This document shows, piece after piece, positions 1 to 5,667 of a stretch of 5,725 bases of DNA. The notes beneath the pieces are model-generated. The model made no database searches. It saw only the letters and a program-made list of their open reading frames with translations, and was not told where the DNA came from. The stretch covers positions 1 to 5,725 of the forward strand of contig CASEYA010000127.1 in assembly GCA_949291975.1 (NCBI GenBank), read 5' to 3'. Each line of letters opens with the position of its first letter. Positions within the stretch are counted from its first letter, which is position 1. The translations under genes were made by a program, and so were the position numbers. The stretch comes from an uncultured Christensenella sp. Its GTDB lineage: Bacteria; Bacillota; Clostridia; Christensenellales; UBA1242.

Positions 1-1
1 T

Positions 2-355
2 TCTTCCACATCATATTCAGGAGGAATTGTTGGTAACCTGATTGGAACAAGCAGTTTGCCAACAGCCAGTGTGGCAAGTTCATACAGCATTGGAGCGGTA
101 ACAGGTGGCAACTCTGGTGGAATTGTTGGTTCAACCTATTGCACAGGTGCCACCAGCCTTACAGCCACAGATTGTTATTACAACAGTGAAACAACCAACA
201 AACCTTTTGGCATAGGGCAGGGAACATCCAGCGGAACAACCGCACTTTTGACCACCCAAATGCAAGGCACCAGCACAAGCATGAACCTTCCTTCAACCTA
301 TTGGACATTCACCGCTGGCGAATATCCAACACTTGTAAATGTGGTGAAAATTTAA
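2..355 (+). CDS. C-terminal part of a GLUG-repeat, probably surface-exposed protein (5' truncated by the window)
   Basis: The reading frame is open from the window edge (frame starting at base 2) to TAA at 353-355, giving 117 visible residues, so the true start lies outside. The protein is rich in Gly, Ser and Thr. It carries two copies of SGGIVG (encoded at 17-34 and 113-130, 32 residues apart) and a YSIGAVTGG stretch, which is typical of GLUG repeats in secreted or adhesin-like proteins. A CYYNSET segment and a final YWTF...EYPTL match the usual end of such repeat domains, where a Trp-x-EYP motif closes the beta-structure. No LPxTG anchor or terminal membrane segment follows, so any anchor or signal must be at the missing N-terminus. 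The exact function (adhesion, glycan or protein binding) cannot be told. It appears unrelated to the downstream housekeeping genes, from which a strong terminator separates it. Confidence 0.72.
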   Translation, partial: SSTSYSGGIVGNLIGTSSLPTASVASSYSIGAVTGGNSGGIVGSTYCTGATSLTATDCYYNSETTNKPFGIGQGTSSGTTALLTTQMQGTSTSMNLPSTYWTFTAGEYPTLVNVVKI

Positions 356-369
356 ATTATATTAAACAT

Positions 370-409
370 AACATAACAAAAAAAGGCTTTCGCCTTTTTT
401 TGTTATGTT
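370..409 (+). terminator. Rho-independent terminator, probably bidirectional
   Basis: Arms 370-387 and 392-409 are perfect 18-bp inverted repeats around the 4-base loop TTTC. The GC core (GGC/GCC) is flanked by seven A on the left and seven T on the right, so a U-tract follows the core on either strand. It starts 15 bases after the stop of the GLUG-repeat gene and fits as its terminator. The same A-GC-T layout could stop transcription arriving from the right. Confidence 0.88.
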
Positions 410-536
410 TATGCATATTTTTTCAATATATTTTTAATAATGCAATAAGATAAAAAACAAACTATAATAAAAATTTTTACAAAAAATATAACAAATAATT
501 AAAAAATAATTTCACATATAAAAATCAAAGCATGTT

Positions 537-628
537 TTGGGTTGCAACCATGATAACAAGGAACAAATTTGCTTGAACTGATTTATTGCACCAAACGAGT
601 TTAACCGAATAATCTATTTGCTACCCAA
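537..628 (+). other. Candidate structured RNA leader closed by a long-range stem
   Basis: Bases 537-547 (TTGGGTTGCAA) pair with 618-628 (TTGCTACCCAA): ten Watson-Crick pairs with one central T-T mismatch. Inside, 573-579 can pair with 598-604 (7 bp including one G-U), and 540-549 (GGTTGCAACC) is itself a palindrome. Bases 620-627 can instead pair with 676-685, so the outer stem has a competitor. This resembles a cis-regulatory leader or small RNA, but I recognise no known class and have no covariation evidence. It may be chance pairing. Confidence 0.25.
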
Positions 629-642
629 TCTTAGGAGTGAAA

Positions 643-690
643 ATGCCATTTTGTGACCTATTCATTTGCTTTAAATGGGTTGAGCGGTGA
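643..690 (+). CDS. Possible 15-residue leader peptide or small ORF
   Basis: ATG at 643 follows AGGAG (633-637) with a 5-base gap, a better SD arrangement than several real genes here. It encodes [15 protein letters not shown] and then TGA (688-690). The peptide is hydrophobic and aromatic with two Cys (positions 4 and 9) and a charged end. It resembles no family I know. It sits 70 bases before nrdR, between the candidate leader structure and the candidate nrdR promoter. It could be a regulatory upstream ORF, a real small protein, or an accident; length alone gives no statistical support. Confidence 0.22.
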   Translation: MPFCDLFICFKWVER

Positions 691-714
691 ACTTAAAAAT
701 AACGCATTTTACAC

Positions 715-743
715 TAGACTTTTTAATTTCTTTTTGGTATATT
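715..743 (+). promoter_or_regulatory. Candidate sigma-70/A promoter for nrdR-der-plsY
   Basis: TAGACT (715-720, 4 of 6 to TTGACA) and TATATT (738-743, 5 of 6 to TATAAT) are separated by exactly 17 bases. Transcription would start near 750, leaving only about 11 bases before the nrdR ATG, just enough for the AGGTGG ribosome site (751-756). That short leader is the main reason for caution. The region is AT-rich, so chance matches are common. Confidence 0.4.
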
Positions 744-760
744 ATATAAGAGGTGGAAAA

Positions 761-1210
761 ATGAAATGTTTGTTTTGCGGAAATACCGACACCAAGGTAA
801 TTGATTCAAGAACGAATGAAGATGTAACATCCATTAGGCGCAGGCGAGAATGCCCAAATTGTGGCAAGCGTTTTACCACTTTTGAAGTATACGAAACAAT
901 TCCAATTATGGTAATTAAAAAAGACGGCAGTCGTGAGAGTTTTGACAGGGAAAAGATAAGAAAAGGAATGGTAAAAGCCTGTGAAAAACGACCAGTTACC
1001 ATGTCTCAAATTGAACAGGTTGTAAGTGCTATTGAAAAATCAATATATAACAGTTTACTTCAAGAGGTAAGTTCAAAGGAAATTGGCGAAGAGGTTATGA
1101 AACACCTAAAACAACTTGATGAAGTCGCATATGTTCGCTTTGCCTCGGTATATAAGCAATTCACAGACATTGATAATTTTATAGAACTTCTTAAAAAACT
1201 TAAAAGATAA
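761..1210 (+). CDS. nrdR: Transcriptional repressor NrdR
   Basis: This 149-residue protein, the usual NrdR length, is a zinc-ribbon/ATP-cone repressor that senses ATP/dATP and represses ribonucleotide reductase genes. The N-terminal zinc ribbon shows C3-x2-C6 and C31-x2-C34, with the family signature [18 protein letters not shown] (25-42), whose Arg cluster belongs to the DNA-binding face. The ATP-cone domain follows from about 48 ([19 protein letters not shown]) to about 138, ending in the typical [16 protein letters not shown] 761 is chosen because it gives the canonical MKCxxCG start and follows AGGTGG (751-756). The frame is open back to GTG 653, but that adds 36 unrelated residues. It leads an apparent operon with der 14 bases downstream. 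No ribonucleotide reductase gene lies in the window and I see no clear NrdR box upstream, so autoregulation is not supported. Confidence 0.95.
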   Translation: MKCLFCGNTDTKVIDSRTNEDVTSIRRRRECPNCGKRFTTFEVYETIPIMVIKKDGSRESFDREKIRKGMVKACEKRPVTMSQIEQVVSAIEKSIYNSLLQEVSSKEIGEEVMKHLKQLDEVAYVRFASVYKQFTDIDNFIELLKKLKR

Positions 1211-1224
1211 TAAAGGGGAAATAA

Positions 1225-2547
1225 ATGGCAAAACCAGTCTTAGCAATTGTTGGAAAACCAAATGTTGGCAAATCAACATTTTTTAATCGTGTTGCTGGCA
1301 AAAAAATTAGCATTGTTAAAGATGTTCCAGGTGTAACCCGAGACCGCTTATATGTAGACACAGAGTGGGCGGGCTATGCTTTTTCCATGATTGACACTGG
1401 TGGAATTGACCCAACACTTGATGACGAATGGCAAAAATACATCTTAAAGCAAGCAAGCCTTGCAATTGATGTGGCAGATGTTGTTTTGATGATTGTTGAT
1501 GGGCAAGATGGGCTTACAGCCAGCGACCTTAATGTTGCACAAATTTTGCGAAAAAGCAAAAAGCCTGTGGTTTTGGCTGTTAATAAACTTGAAAACGGAG
1601 AGCAAAATGCTGTTGAGTTTTATAAACTTGGGCTTGGCGAGCCAATTGCAATGTCTACTGAACATGGAATTGGTGTGGGCGATGTGCTTGATGCTGTTGT
1701 TGAAAAGTTTAAGACAAAAATTTCTCCCTTTGATGAAAAAGATAAGATAAAGATTGCAATTGTTGGCAGACCAAATGCTGGAAAAAGTAGCATTACAAAC
1801 AGACTTCTAGGCGAAGAAAGGGTGGTTGTTAGTGATGTTGCAGGAACAACAAGAGATGCTGTTGATGTTCCGTTTAAATATAACAATAAAGATTATATCT
1901 TAATAGATACCGCTGGAATAAGACGAAAAAGCAAAATTGACTATGAGAGCATTGAGGGATACAGCGTTATGCGCAGTCTGCAAGCAATTCGAAGGGCGGA
2001 TGTTGTTGTTTATGTGCTTGATGCAAGTGAAGAAATCACTGAACAAGATGTAAAAATATTGGGCTATGTTCACGAGCAGGGCAAGCCAAGTGTGGTTGTA
2101 TATAATAAGTGGGATTTGGTGGAAAAAGACCAAAACACAGCAAACAGATATACAAAAAAATTGCAAGAAGACTTGAAGTTTATGGACTACTTTGTTGTTC
2201 AATATGTTTCTGCAAAAGACGGAACAAGGTTTGGTAAAATTATGCAAAGTGTTGAAAAGGTATATCAAAATGCGCAATCACGCATTACAACAGGTGTTTT
2301 AAACGAAATTTTGCAAGATGCCATTATGACGCATCAACCACCAACACATTCTGGTAAAAGATTAAAGATAAAATATATCACACAGGTGGATGTTTGCCCA
2401 CCAACTTTTGCAATCTTTGTGAATGACCCGTCTTTAATGCACTTTTCATATCAAAGATACTTGGAAAACTGCCTTAGAAAAGCTAAAGATTTCAGTGGCA
2501 CACCAATTAAACTTGTAACTAAACAAAGTGCCAAAAAGGAGGCTTAA
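1225..2547 (+). CDS. der: Ribosome-assembly GTPase Der (EngA)
   Basis: This 440-residue tandem GTPase acts in late 50S subunit maturation in the cytoplasm, and its length is normal for the family. GTPase domain 1 has the P-loop GKPNVGKS (10-17), PGVTRD (35-40), DTGG (57-60), NKLE (120-123) and an STEHG G5 region (144-148). Domain 2 has GRPNAGKSS (181-189), AGTTRD (206-211), DTAGIRRK (228-235), NKWD (294-297) and a VSAKDGT G5 loop. The last 90 or so residues form the KH-like domain, including the THQPP and KIKYITQ segments. The first G4 motif has Glu instead of the more common Asp; similar variants occur in other Der proteins. The start follows AAGGGGAA (1213-1220). The final codons contain AGGAGG (2537-2542), the ribosome site of plsY, so the two genes are probably translationally coupled. 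Confidence 0.97.
   Translation: MAKPVLAIVGKPNVGKSTFFNRVAGKKISIVKDVPGVTRDRLYVDTEWAGYAFSMIDTGGIDPTLDDEWQKYILKQASLAIDVADVVLMIVDGQDGLTASDLNVAQILRKSKKPVVLAVNKLENGEQNAVEFYKLGLGEPIAMSTEHGIGVGDVLDAVVEKFKTKISPFDEKDKIKIAIVGRPNAGKSSITNRLLGEERVVVSDVAGTTRDAVDVPFKYNNKDYILIDTAGIRRKSKIDYESIEGYSVMRSLQAIRRADVVVYVLDASEEITEQDVKILGYVHEQGKPSVVVYNKWDLVEKDQNTANRYTKKLQEDLKFMDYFVVQYVSAKDGTRFGKIMQSVEKVYQNAQSRITTGVLNEILQDAIMTHQPPTHSGKRLKIKYITQVDVCPPTFAIFVNDPSLMHFSYQRYLENCLRKAKDFSGTPIKLVTKQSAKKEA
2537..2542 (+). promoter_or_regulatory. plsY ribosome binding site inside the end of der
   Basis: AGGAGG lies within the last sense codons of der, 7 bases before the plsY ATG at 2550. This perfect SD fixes the plsY start and implies that plsY translation depends on or benefits from ribosomes finishing der. 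Confidence 0.85.
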
Positions 2548-2549
2548 TA

Positions 2550-3413
2550 ATGAACTATTGGCTTCTTGCCATTTTGTGTGTGGTGTGCTATTTTATTGGT
2601 AACATCAGTTTTGGCAGAATTGTTACAAAATCTCAAAATAAAGACATAGACATAACAAAAAAAGGCTCGGGAAACCCAGGAGCAACAAATGTTTTCCGAA
2701 ATGTAAGCAGAAAATCGGGGTATATCACTTTGCTTTTGGATGCATTAAAAGGTGTTGTTTCCGCACTGGTTGGTCTTTTTGTTTTTGGATATGGCACGGT
2801 CGAGGGTCTAATCGGACTTTATGCTTGTGGTTTGTCCGCAATTGTCGGGCACATTTTCCCTGTTATCTTTAAATTTAAAGGTGGAAAGGGTGCGGCAACC
2901 ATGATTGGTGTTTTTGCGGTTGCAGAGCCACTTGTTATGTTGGTTGTGTTTGTGCTTGCCTTTCTTTTTGTTTGGTTTTTTAAATATGTGTCAGTTGCAT
3001 CTTTATTGATTGTAACTGTTATGGTTATATATCAAAATTTAACTTTGGCAGAACCAAATCTTGTGATAAGTTTTCTTACCTTTGCCATTTTTCTTCTCAC
3101 TTGGTTTGCTCATCGAAGCAACATTGAAAGACTTTTAAGAGGAAAGGAAACAGAAACAAACATTCAAAAGAAAATTTTTAAAGATAAAAAGTGGCAGGAA
3201 AAGTTAGATAAAAAAGCCGAAGAAAAAGCAGAAAAGGTTGAATTTAAGCACGAAAAGAAGGAAGAAAAGGCTGAAATTAAAGCAGAAATAAAAGAGGCCA
3301 AGGCTGAAATTAAACAGGTTAAAAAACAAATCAAAATTGTGAAGAAAAATTCAAAGCAGTCAAGGCAAAAATCTTCTAAATATAAGACAAAAAAGCAAAA
3401 CAAGAAAGGCTGA
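2550..3413 (+). CDS. plsY: Acyl-phosphate:glycerol-3-phosphate acyltransferase PlsY with a long charged C-terminal tail
   Basis: PlsY is an integral membrane enzyme that transfers the acyl group of acyl-phosphate to glycerol-3-phosphate, making lysophosphatidic acid, the first step of phospholipid synthesis with PlsX as partner. Visible motifs are GNISFG (17-22), GSGNPGATNVFR (39-50), LLLDALKG (61-68), GHIFP (100-104) with KGGKGAAT (110-117), and the typical end HRSNIERLLRGKE (188-200). Hydrophobic segments lie near 3-23, 58-80, 86-106, 118-143, 146-162 and 171-187. Canonical PlsY ends around residue 200. Here about 85 extra residues follow, dominated by Lys and Glu, predicted helical or coiled-coil, with repeated KAEIK units and a strongly basic end. 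The frame is continuous, so this is a true extension. Its role is unknown; a cytosolic membrane-surface or protein contact is possible. The start is fixed by AGGAGG at 2537-2542. The gpsA gene that often follows is absent. Confidence 0.93.
   Translation: MNYWLLAILCVVCYFIGNISFGRIVTKSQNKDIDITKKGSGNPGATNVFRNVSRKSGYITLLLDALKGVVSALVGLFVFGYGTVEGLIGLYACGLSAIVGHIFPVIFKFKGGKGAATMIGVFAVAEPLVMLVVFVLAFLFVWFFKYVSVASLLIVTVMVIYQNLTLAEPNLVISFLTFAIFLLTWFAHRSNIERLLRGKETETNIQKKIFKDKKWQEKLDKKAEEKAEKVEFKHEKKEEKAEIKAEIKEAKAEIKQVKKQIKIVKKNSKQSRQKSSKYKTKKQNKKG
3267..3314 (+). repeat. Internal repeat in the PlsY tail (KAEIK units)
   Basis: The 15-base sequence AAGGCTGAAATTAAA occurs exactly at 3267-3281 and 3300-3314, 33 bases (11 codons) apart, encoding KAEIK at residues 240-244 and 251-255. 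A partial unit (AEIK, 245-248) lies between. The 11-residue spacing fits a hendecad-type helix and suggests recent local duplication within the tail. Confidence 0.7.
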
Positions 3414-3414
3414 T

Positions 3415-3444
3415 TTAACAGAAAAGTAAATTTTTCCATATTAT
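3415..3444 (+). promoter_or_regulatory. Candidate promoter for murA-ftsQ
   Basis: TTAACA (3415-3420, 5 of 6 to TTGACA) and TATTAT (3439-3444, 5 of 6 to TATAAT) are 18 bases apart, directly after the plsY stop. Initiation would fall near 3451, about 30 bases before the murA ATG. This fits the unusually wide 66-base gap in an otherwise packed gene row. It rests on motif matching only. Confidence 0.42.
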
Positions 3445-3450
3445 GAATTG

Positions 3451-3470
3451 ATAGAGTAAACTCTATTTTT
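3451..3470 (+). promoter_or_regulatory. Palindromic hairpin in the murA leader
   Basis: ATAGAG (3451-3456) and CTCTAT (3461-3466) flank the loop TAAA and are followed by a short T-run to 3470. The murA ribosome site GAGGT (3471-3475) comes immediately after. With only two GC pairs it would be a weak terminator for plsY transcripts. If the candidate promoter is real, the hairpin sits at the very 5' end of the murA mRNA. It could also be a repressor operator. Confidence 0.4.
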
Positions 3471-3479
3471 GAGGTTTAT

Positions 3480-4742
3480 ATGGATAAATTTATTATTACA
3501 GGCGGAACAAAGCTTTGTGGCGAAATTGAGGTGGATAGCGCAAAAAATGCCTATTTGCCCATTCTTGCTGGAACAATTTTGTGCGAAGATGAGGTTATTT
3601 TAAACGCTTGCCCAGATTTCAAAGATATTGAAAATATGTGTCTTATTTTAAAAGAACTGGGCATTGATGTAAAAAAAGAAAAACAAACACTTTACATAAA
3701 CGCAAAAAATGCAGATAAGACCATTATTCCAACTTTTTTAGCAAAGGAACTTCGTTCAAGTTTTTTTGCTCTTGGTGCGCTGTTGTCCCGATTTAAAAAA
3801 GCAAAGGTGGCATATCCAGGTGGTTGTGACATTGGGCTAAGGCCAATTGACCTTCATATCAAGGGACTTAAAGATTTGGGGGTAAAAATTATTGAAAGCC
3901 ACGGCTATATCACCTGTGATGCAAGCAACATGAAAGGTGGGGTTGTCCACCTTGACTATCCAAGTGTGGGTGCTACTGAAAACTTGATGATGTCTGCCGT
4001 TTTAGCAAAGGGGATAACAACCATTGTGAATACTGCAAAAGAGCCCGAAATTGTTGACCTGCAAAACTTTCTTAATTCAATGGGTGCAAAAATTTGTGGA
4101 GCAGGAACAAGCATAATCACAATTGAGGGCGTAAAAAGCCTTCACAAAACAACATATACCCCAATTCCAGACCGAATAATTGCAGGAACATATCTTATTG
4201 CTTGTGCTATGACGGGTGGAAAAGTTTTAGTTAAAAATTGCATTCCACAGCATTTTTCATCTTTATCTAATAAATTACAAAAATCTGGTTGCAAAATTAA
4301 AACATTTAGTGATAAAATCTATATTGAAAGTTCAGGACGGCTTAAAACAATGGGCTTTATTGAAACAAGACCCTATCCAGGCTTTCCAACCGATTTGCAA
4401 GCACAGACTCTCACGCTTCAAACAATCAGCAAAGGCAATTGCATAATTCAAGAAAATTTGTTTGAAACTCGCTTTAAATTTGTTCCAGAACTTATCAAAA
4501 TGGGTGCAAACATCAAGGTGAGCGGGCAAACTGCCTATATTTGTGGCGTTAAAAATTTGCTTGGTGCAGAAGTGTATGCAACTGATTTGCGTGGGGGTGT
4601 GGCACTTGTTCTTGCTGGACTTCACGCACAGGGCTATACCACCATTCACAACATTTTTCATATTGACAGAGGTTACGCTAATCTAGAAGAAAAACTAAGT
4701 CGCTTAGGCGCAAAAATAATTAGAGAGAGTGAAGATAATTGA
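3480..4742 (+). CDS. murA: UDP-N-acetylglucosamine 1-carboxyvinyltransferase MurA
   Basis: MurA transfers enolpyruvate from PEP to UDP-GlcNAc, the first committed cytoplasmic step of peptidoglycan synthesis. The 420 residues match the family length. Key residues are K22-N23 in SAKNA, R92 in the ELRSS segment, the catalytic Cys116 in PGGCDIG (113-119), then RPIDLH (121-126), SVGATEN (162-168), EPEIVDL (188-194), IPDRIIAGT (229-237), YPGFPTDLQAQ (299-309) with D305, DLRGG, and HIDRGYANLEEKL near the C-terminus. Cys116 rather than Asp means no sign of the known active-site form of fosfomycin resistance. The motif before K22 reads VDSAKN where most homologs have SGAKN. ATG 3480 follows GAGGT (3471-3475). 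Its stop overlaps the ftsQ start by four bases, so the two genes are co-translated. The murA-ftsQ pairing is a common Clostridia arrangement. Confidence 0.96.
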   Translation: MDKFIITGGTKLCGEIEVDSAKNAYLPILAGTILCEDEVILNACPDFKDIENMCLILKELGIDVKKEKQTLYINAKNADKTIIPTFLAKELRSSFFALGALLSRFKKAKVAYPGGCDIGLRPIDLHIKGLKDLGVKIIESHGYITCDASNMKGGVVHLDYPSVGATENLMMSAVLAKGITTIVNTAKEPEIVDLQNFLNSMGAKICGAGTSIITIEGVKSLHKTTYTPIPDRIIAGTYLIACAMTGGKVLVKNCIPQHFSSLSNKLQKSGCKIKTFSDKIYIESSGRLKTMGFIETRPYPGFPTDLQAQTLTLQTISKGNCIIQENLFETRFKFVPELIKMGANIKVSGQTAYICGVKNLLGAEVYATDLRGGVALVLAGLHAQGYTTIHNIFHIDRGYANLEEKLSRLGAKIIRESEDN

Positions 4743-5536
4743 CAAGAAAAAACACAATAATAACAATTGTTTTGTCTGTTTTAGCACTGCTTATTCTCAT
4801 AGTGGTGCTTTCAAGTGTGTTTTTTACTGTTGGTAAAATTTCTGTTGTTTGGCACACAGATAAAGTAAAACTTAAAGATGTAACAAACGAGCAAATTGTG
4901 TCAAGCAGTGGACTTGCCCTTGGAACACACATCTTTTTTGTGGATAAAGATGAAGCCACTGATAAAATTGAAAAAACATATCCTTATATAAAGATTAATA
5001 ATATAGAAAGCATCTTTCCAAATACTGTTTTAATTCACGCACAGGAAAGGCAAGCAATTTTTGCTTTGCAAATGGAAACAAGTTATTATTTGGTAGATAG
5101 TGAATTTAAGGTTTTAGAAGTGGTATCTGGCGAATTTATTTCAAATCAAACAAATGCCATAAAGATTGAAGGCGATTTTTCCTTTGATGAGGTTGCTGGT
5201 GAATTTCTAACTACCAGTGGAACACTTTCTGCCTTTAAAACCTTGCAACAAAGTTTTTATGAAAACTATTATGCAGATGATAACCAGTTTTATGTTGACG
5301 ATATGCTTGCTTTCTTTAAGAGCGCAAGTTATACCAACACCAAGATAACCTTTGAAACATTTTTTGGTGTAAAGGTAGAAATATATAACCCAGGTTACAA
5401 ACAACAACAGAAAATTGCAATGTTTTTGTTGCAAATTGAAAGCTTGAGCGAAACAGAAAAAACAACGGGAACAATCATAATTGGTGATTATAATGACAAG
5501 GTTCAGGGCAGTTACACCAGCCATGTAGAAGAATAG
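4739..5536 (+). CDS. ftsQ: Cell division protein FtsQ/DivIB
   Basis: This bitopic membrane protein scaffolds the divisome with FtsL and FtsB (DivIC) and helps activate septal peptidoglycan synthesis. It has 265 residues: a short basic cytoplasmic N-terminus (TRKN), one membrane helix at about 7-30, then an extracytoplasmic POTRA domain (about 30-105) starting FFTVGKISV. The family landmarks are SGLALGTHIFFVD (57-69), YPYIKINNIESIFPNTV (81-97) and QERQA (102-106). A beta domain follows (about 106-240) with YYLVDSEFKVLEV. Overall similarity in this family is low, so the call rests on these landmarks and position after murA. Translation begins at TTG 4739 within the TTGA overlap with the murA stop. 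No ATG occurs in frame before residue 111, and the next TTG (4772) would cut the membrane helix. The upstream SD is weak (GAGAG/GTGAAG), so coupling to murA is likely. Confidence 0.9.
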   Translation: MTRKNTIITIVLSVLALLILIVVLSSVFFTVGKISVVWHTDKVKLKDVTNEQIVSSSGLALGTHIFFVDKDEATDKIEKTYPYIKINNIESIFPNTVLIHAQERQAIFALQMETSYYLVDSEFKVLEVVSGEFISNQTNAIKIEGDFSFDEVAGEFLTTSGTLSAFKTLQQSFYENYYADDNQFYVDDMLAFFKSASYTNTKITFETFFGVKVEIYNPGYKQQQKIAMFLLQIESLSETEKTTGTIIIGDYNDKVQGSYTSHVEE

Positions 5537-5586
5537 GAGTCATTTTTAAATTTTTATAAATAACAAAAAATTATCTTCACTTTTTA

Positions 5587-5643
5587 ACTTTGGCGTGGAA
5601 AATGATTATTAAAATAAAAAAGTTTGTGTGCTGTATAACAAAC
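5587..5643 (+). repeat. Imperfect tandem repeat, unit 1
   Basis: The unit begins with ACTTTGGCGTGG (5587-5598) and ends with GCTGTATAACAAA (5630-5642), both repeated in unit 2. My hand alignment gives about 46 identical positions in 57 columns. The middle is A-rich and diverged. Near the 3' end GTTTGT (5622-5627) pairs with ACAAAC (5638-5643) around a 10-base loop. Function unknown. Confidence 0.75.
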
Positions 5644-5667
5644 AAAAAAGGCTGTTTTTATTTCTTT

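Larger units (their letters stand above)
411..760. other. 350-base AT-rich intergenic region upstream of nrdR
   Basis: Bases 411-530 are very AT-rich and hold a perfect TATAAT at 463-468, but the hexamer 17 bases upstream (ATGCAA) is a poor -35, so a promoter there is unproven. Bases 530-690 have clearly higher GC and contain possible RNA pairings (537-628) and a short SD-led ORF (643-690). A second candidate promoter (715-743) lies right before nrdR. I found no tRNA, known riboswitch core or insertion-sequence end. Confidence 0.6.

Noticed and set aside
463..468. Promoter at the perfect TATAAT in the intergenic region
   Set aside because: The -35 position (ATGCAA) matches only 3 of 6 and the flanks are so AT-rich that a chance TATAAT is expected. 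It is mentioned but not annotated as a promoter.
653..760. N-terminal extension of NrdR from GTG 653 (36 extra residues)
   Set aside because: The added residues match nothing in NrdR. The canonical MKCxxCG start at 761 has its own AGGTGG site and gives the standard 149-residue length.
700..760. NrdR box near the nrdR promoter (ACACTAGACT, TATATTATATA)
   Set aside because: No pair of half-sites fits the ACACwATATaTwGTGT-type consensus; the resemblance is limited to ACACTA and general AT-richness.
742..1009. Minus-strand ORFs opposite nrdR, and similar ones opposite der, plsY, murA and ftsQ
   Set aside because: They overlap well-supported genes, lack ribosome sites and recognisable motifs, and their composition is explained by the coding strand.
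3822..3830. Intrinsic fosfomycin resistance of MurA
   Set aside because: The catalytic position is Cys116 in PGGCDIG, the fosfomycin-sensitive form, not the Asp variant.
5549..5572. Terminator after ftsQ
   Set aside because: Only an A-U stem of 7 bp with a 10-base loop is possible, and there is no GC core, so termination is not supported.
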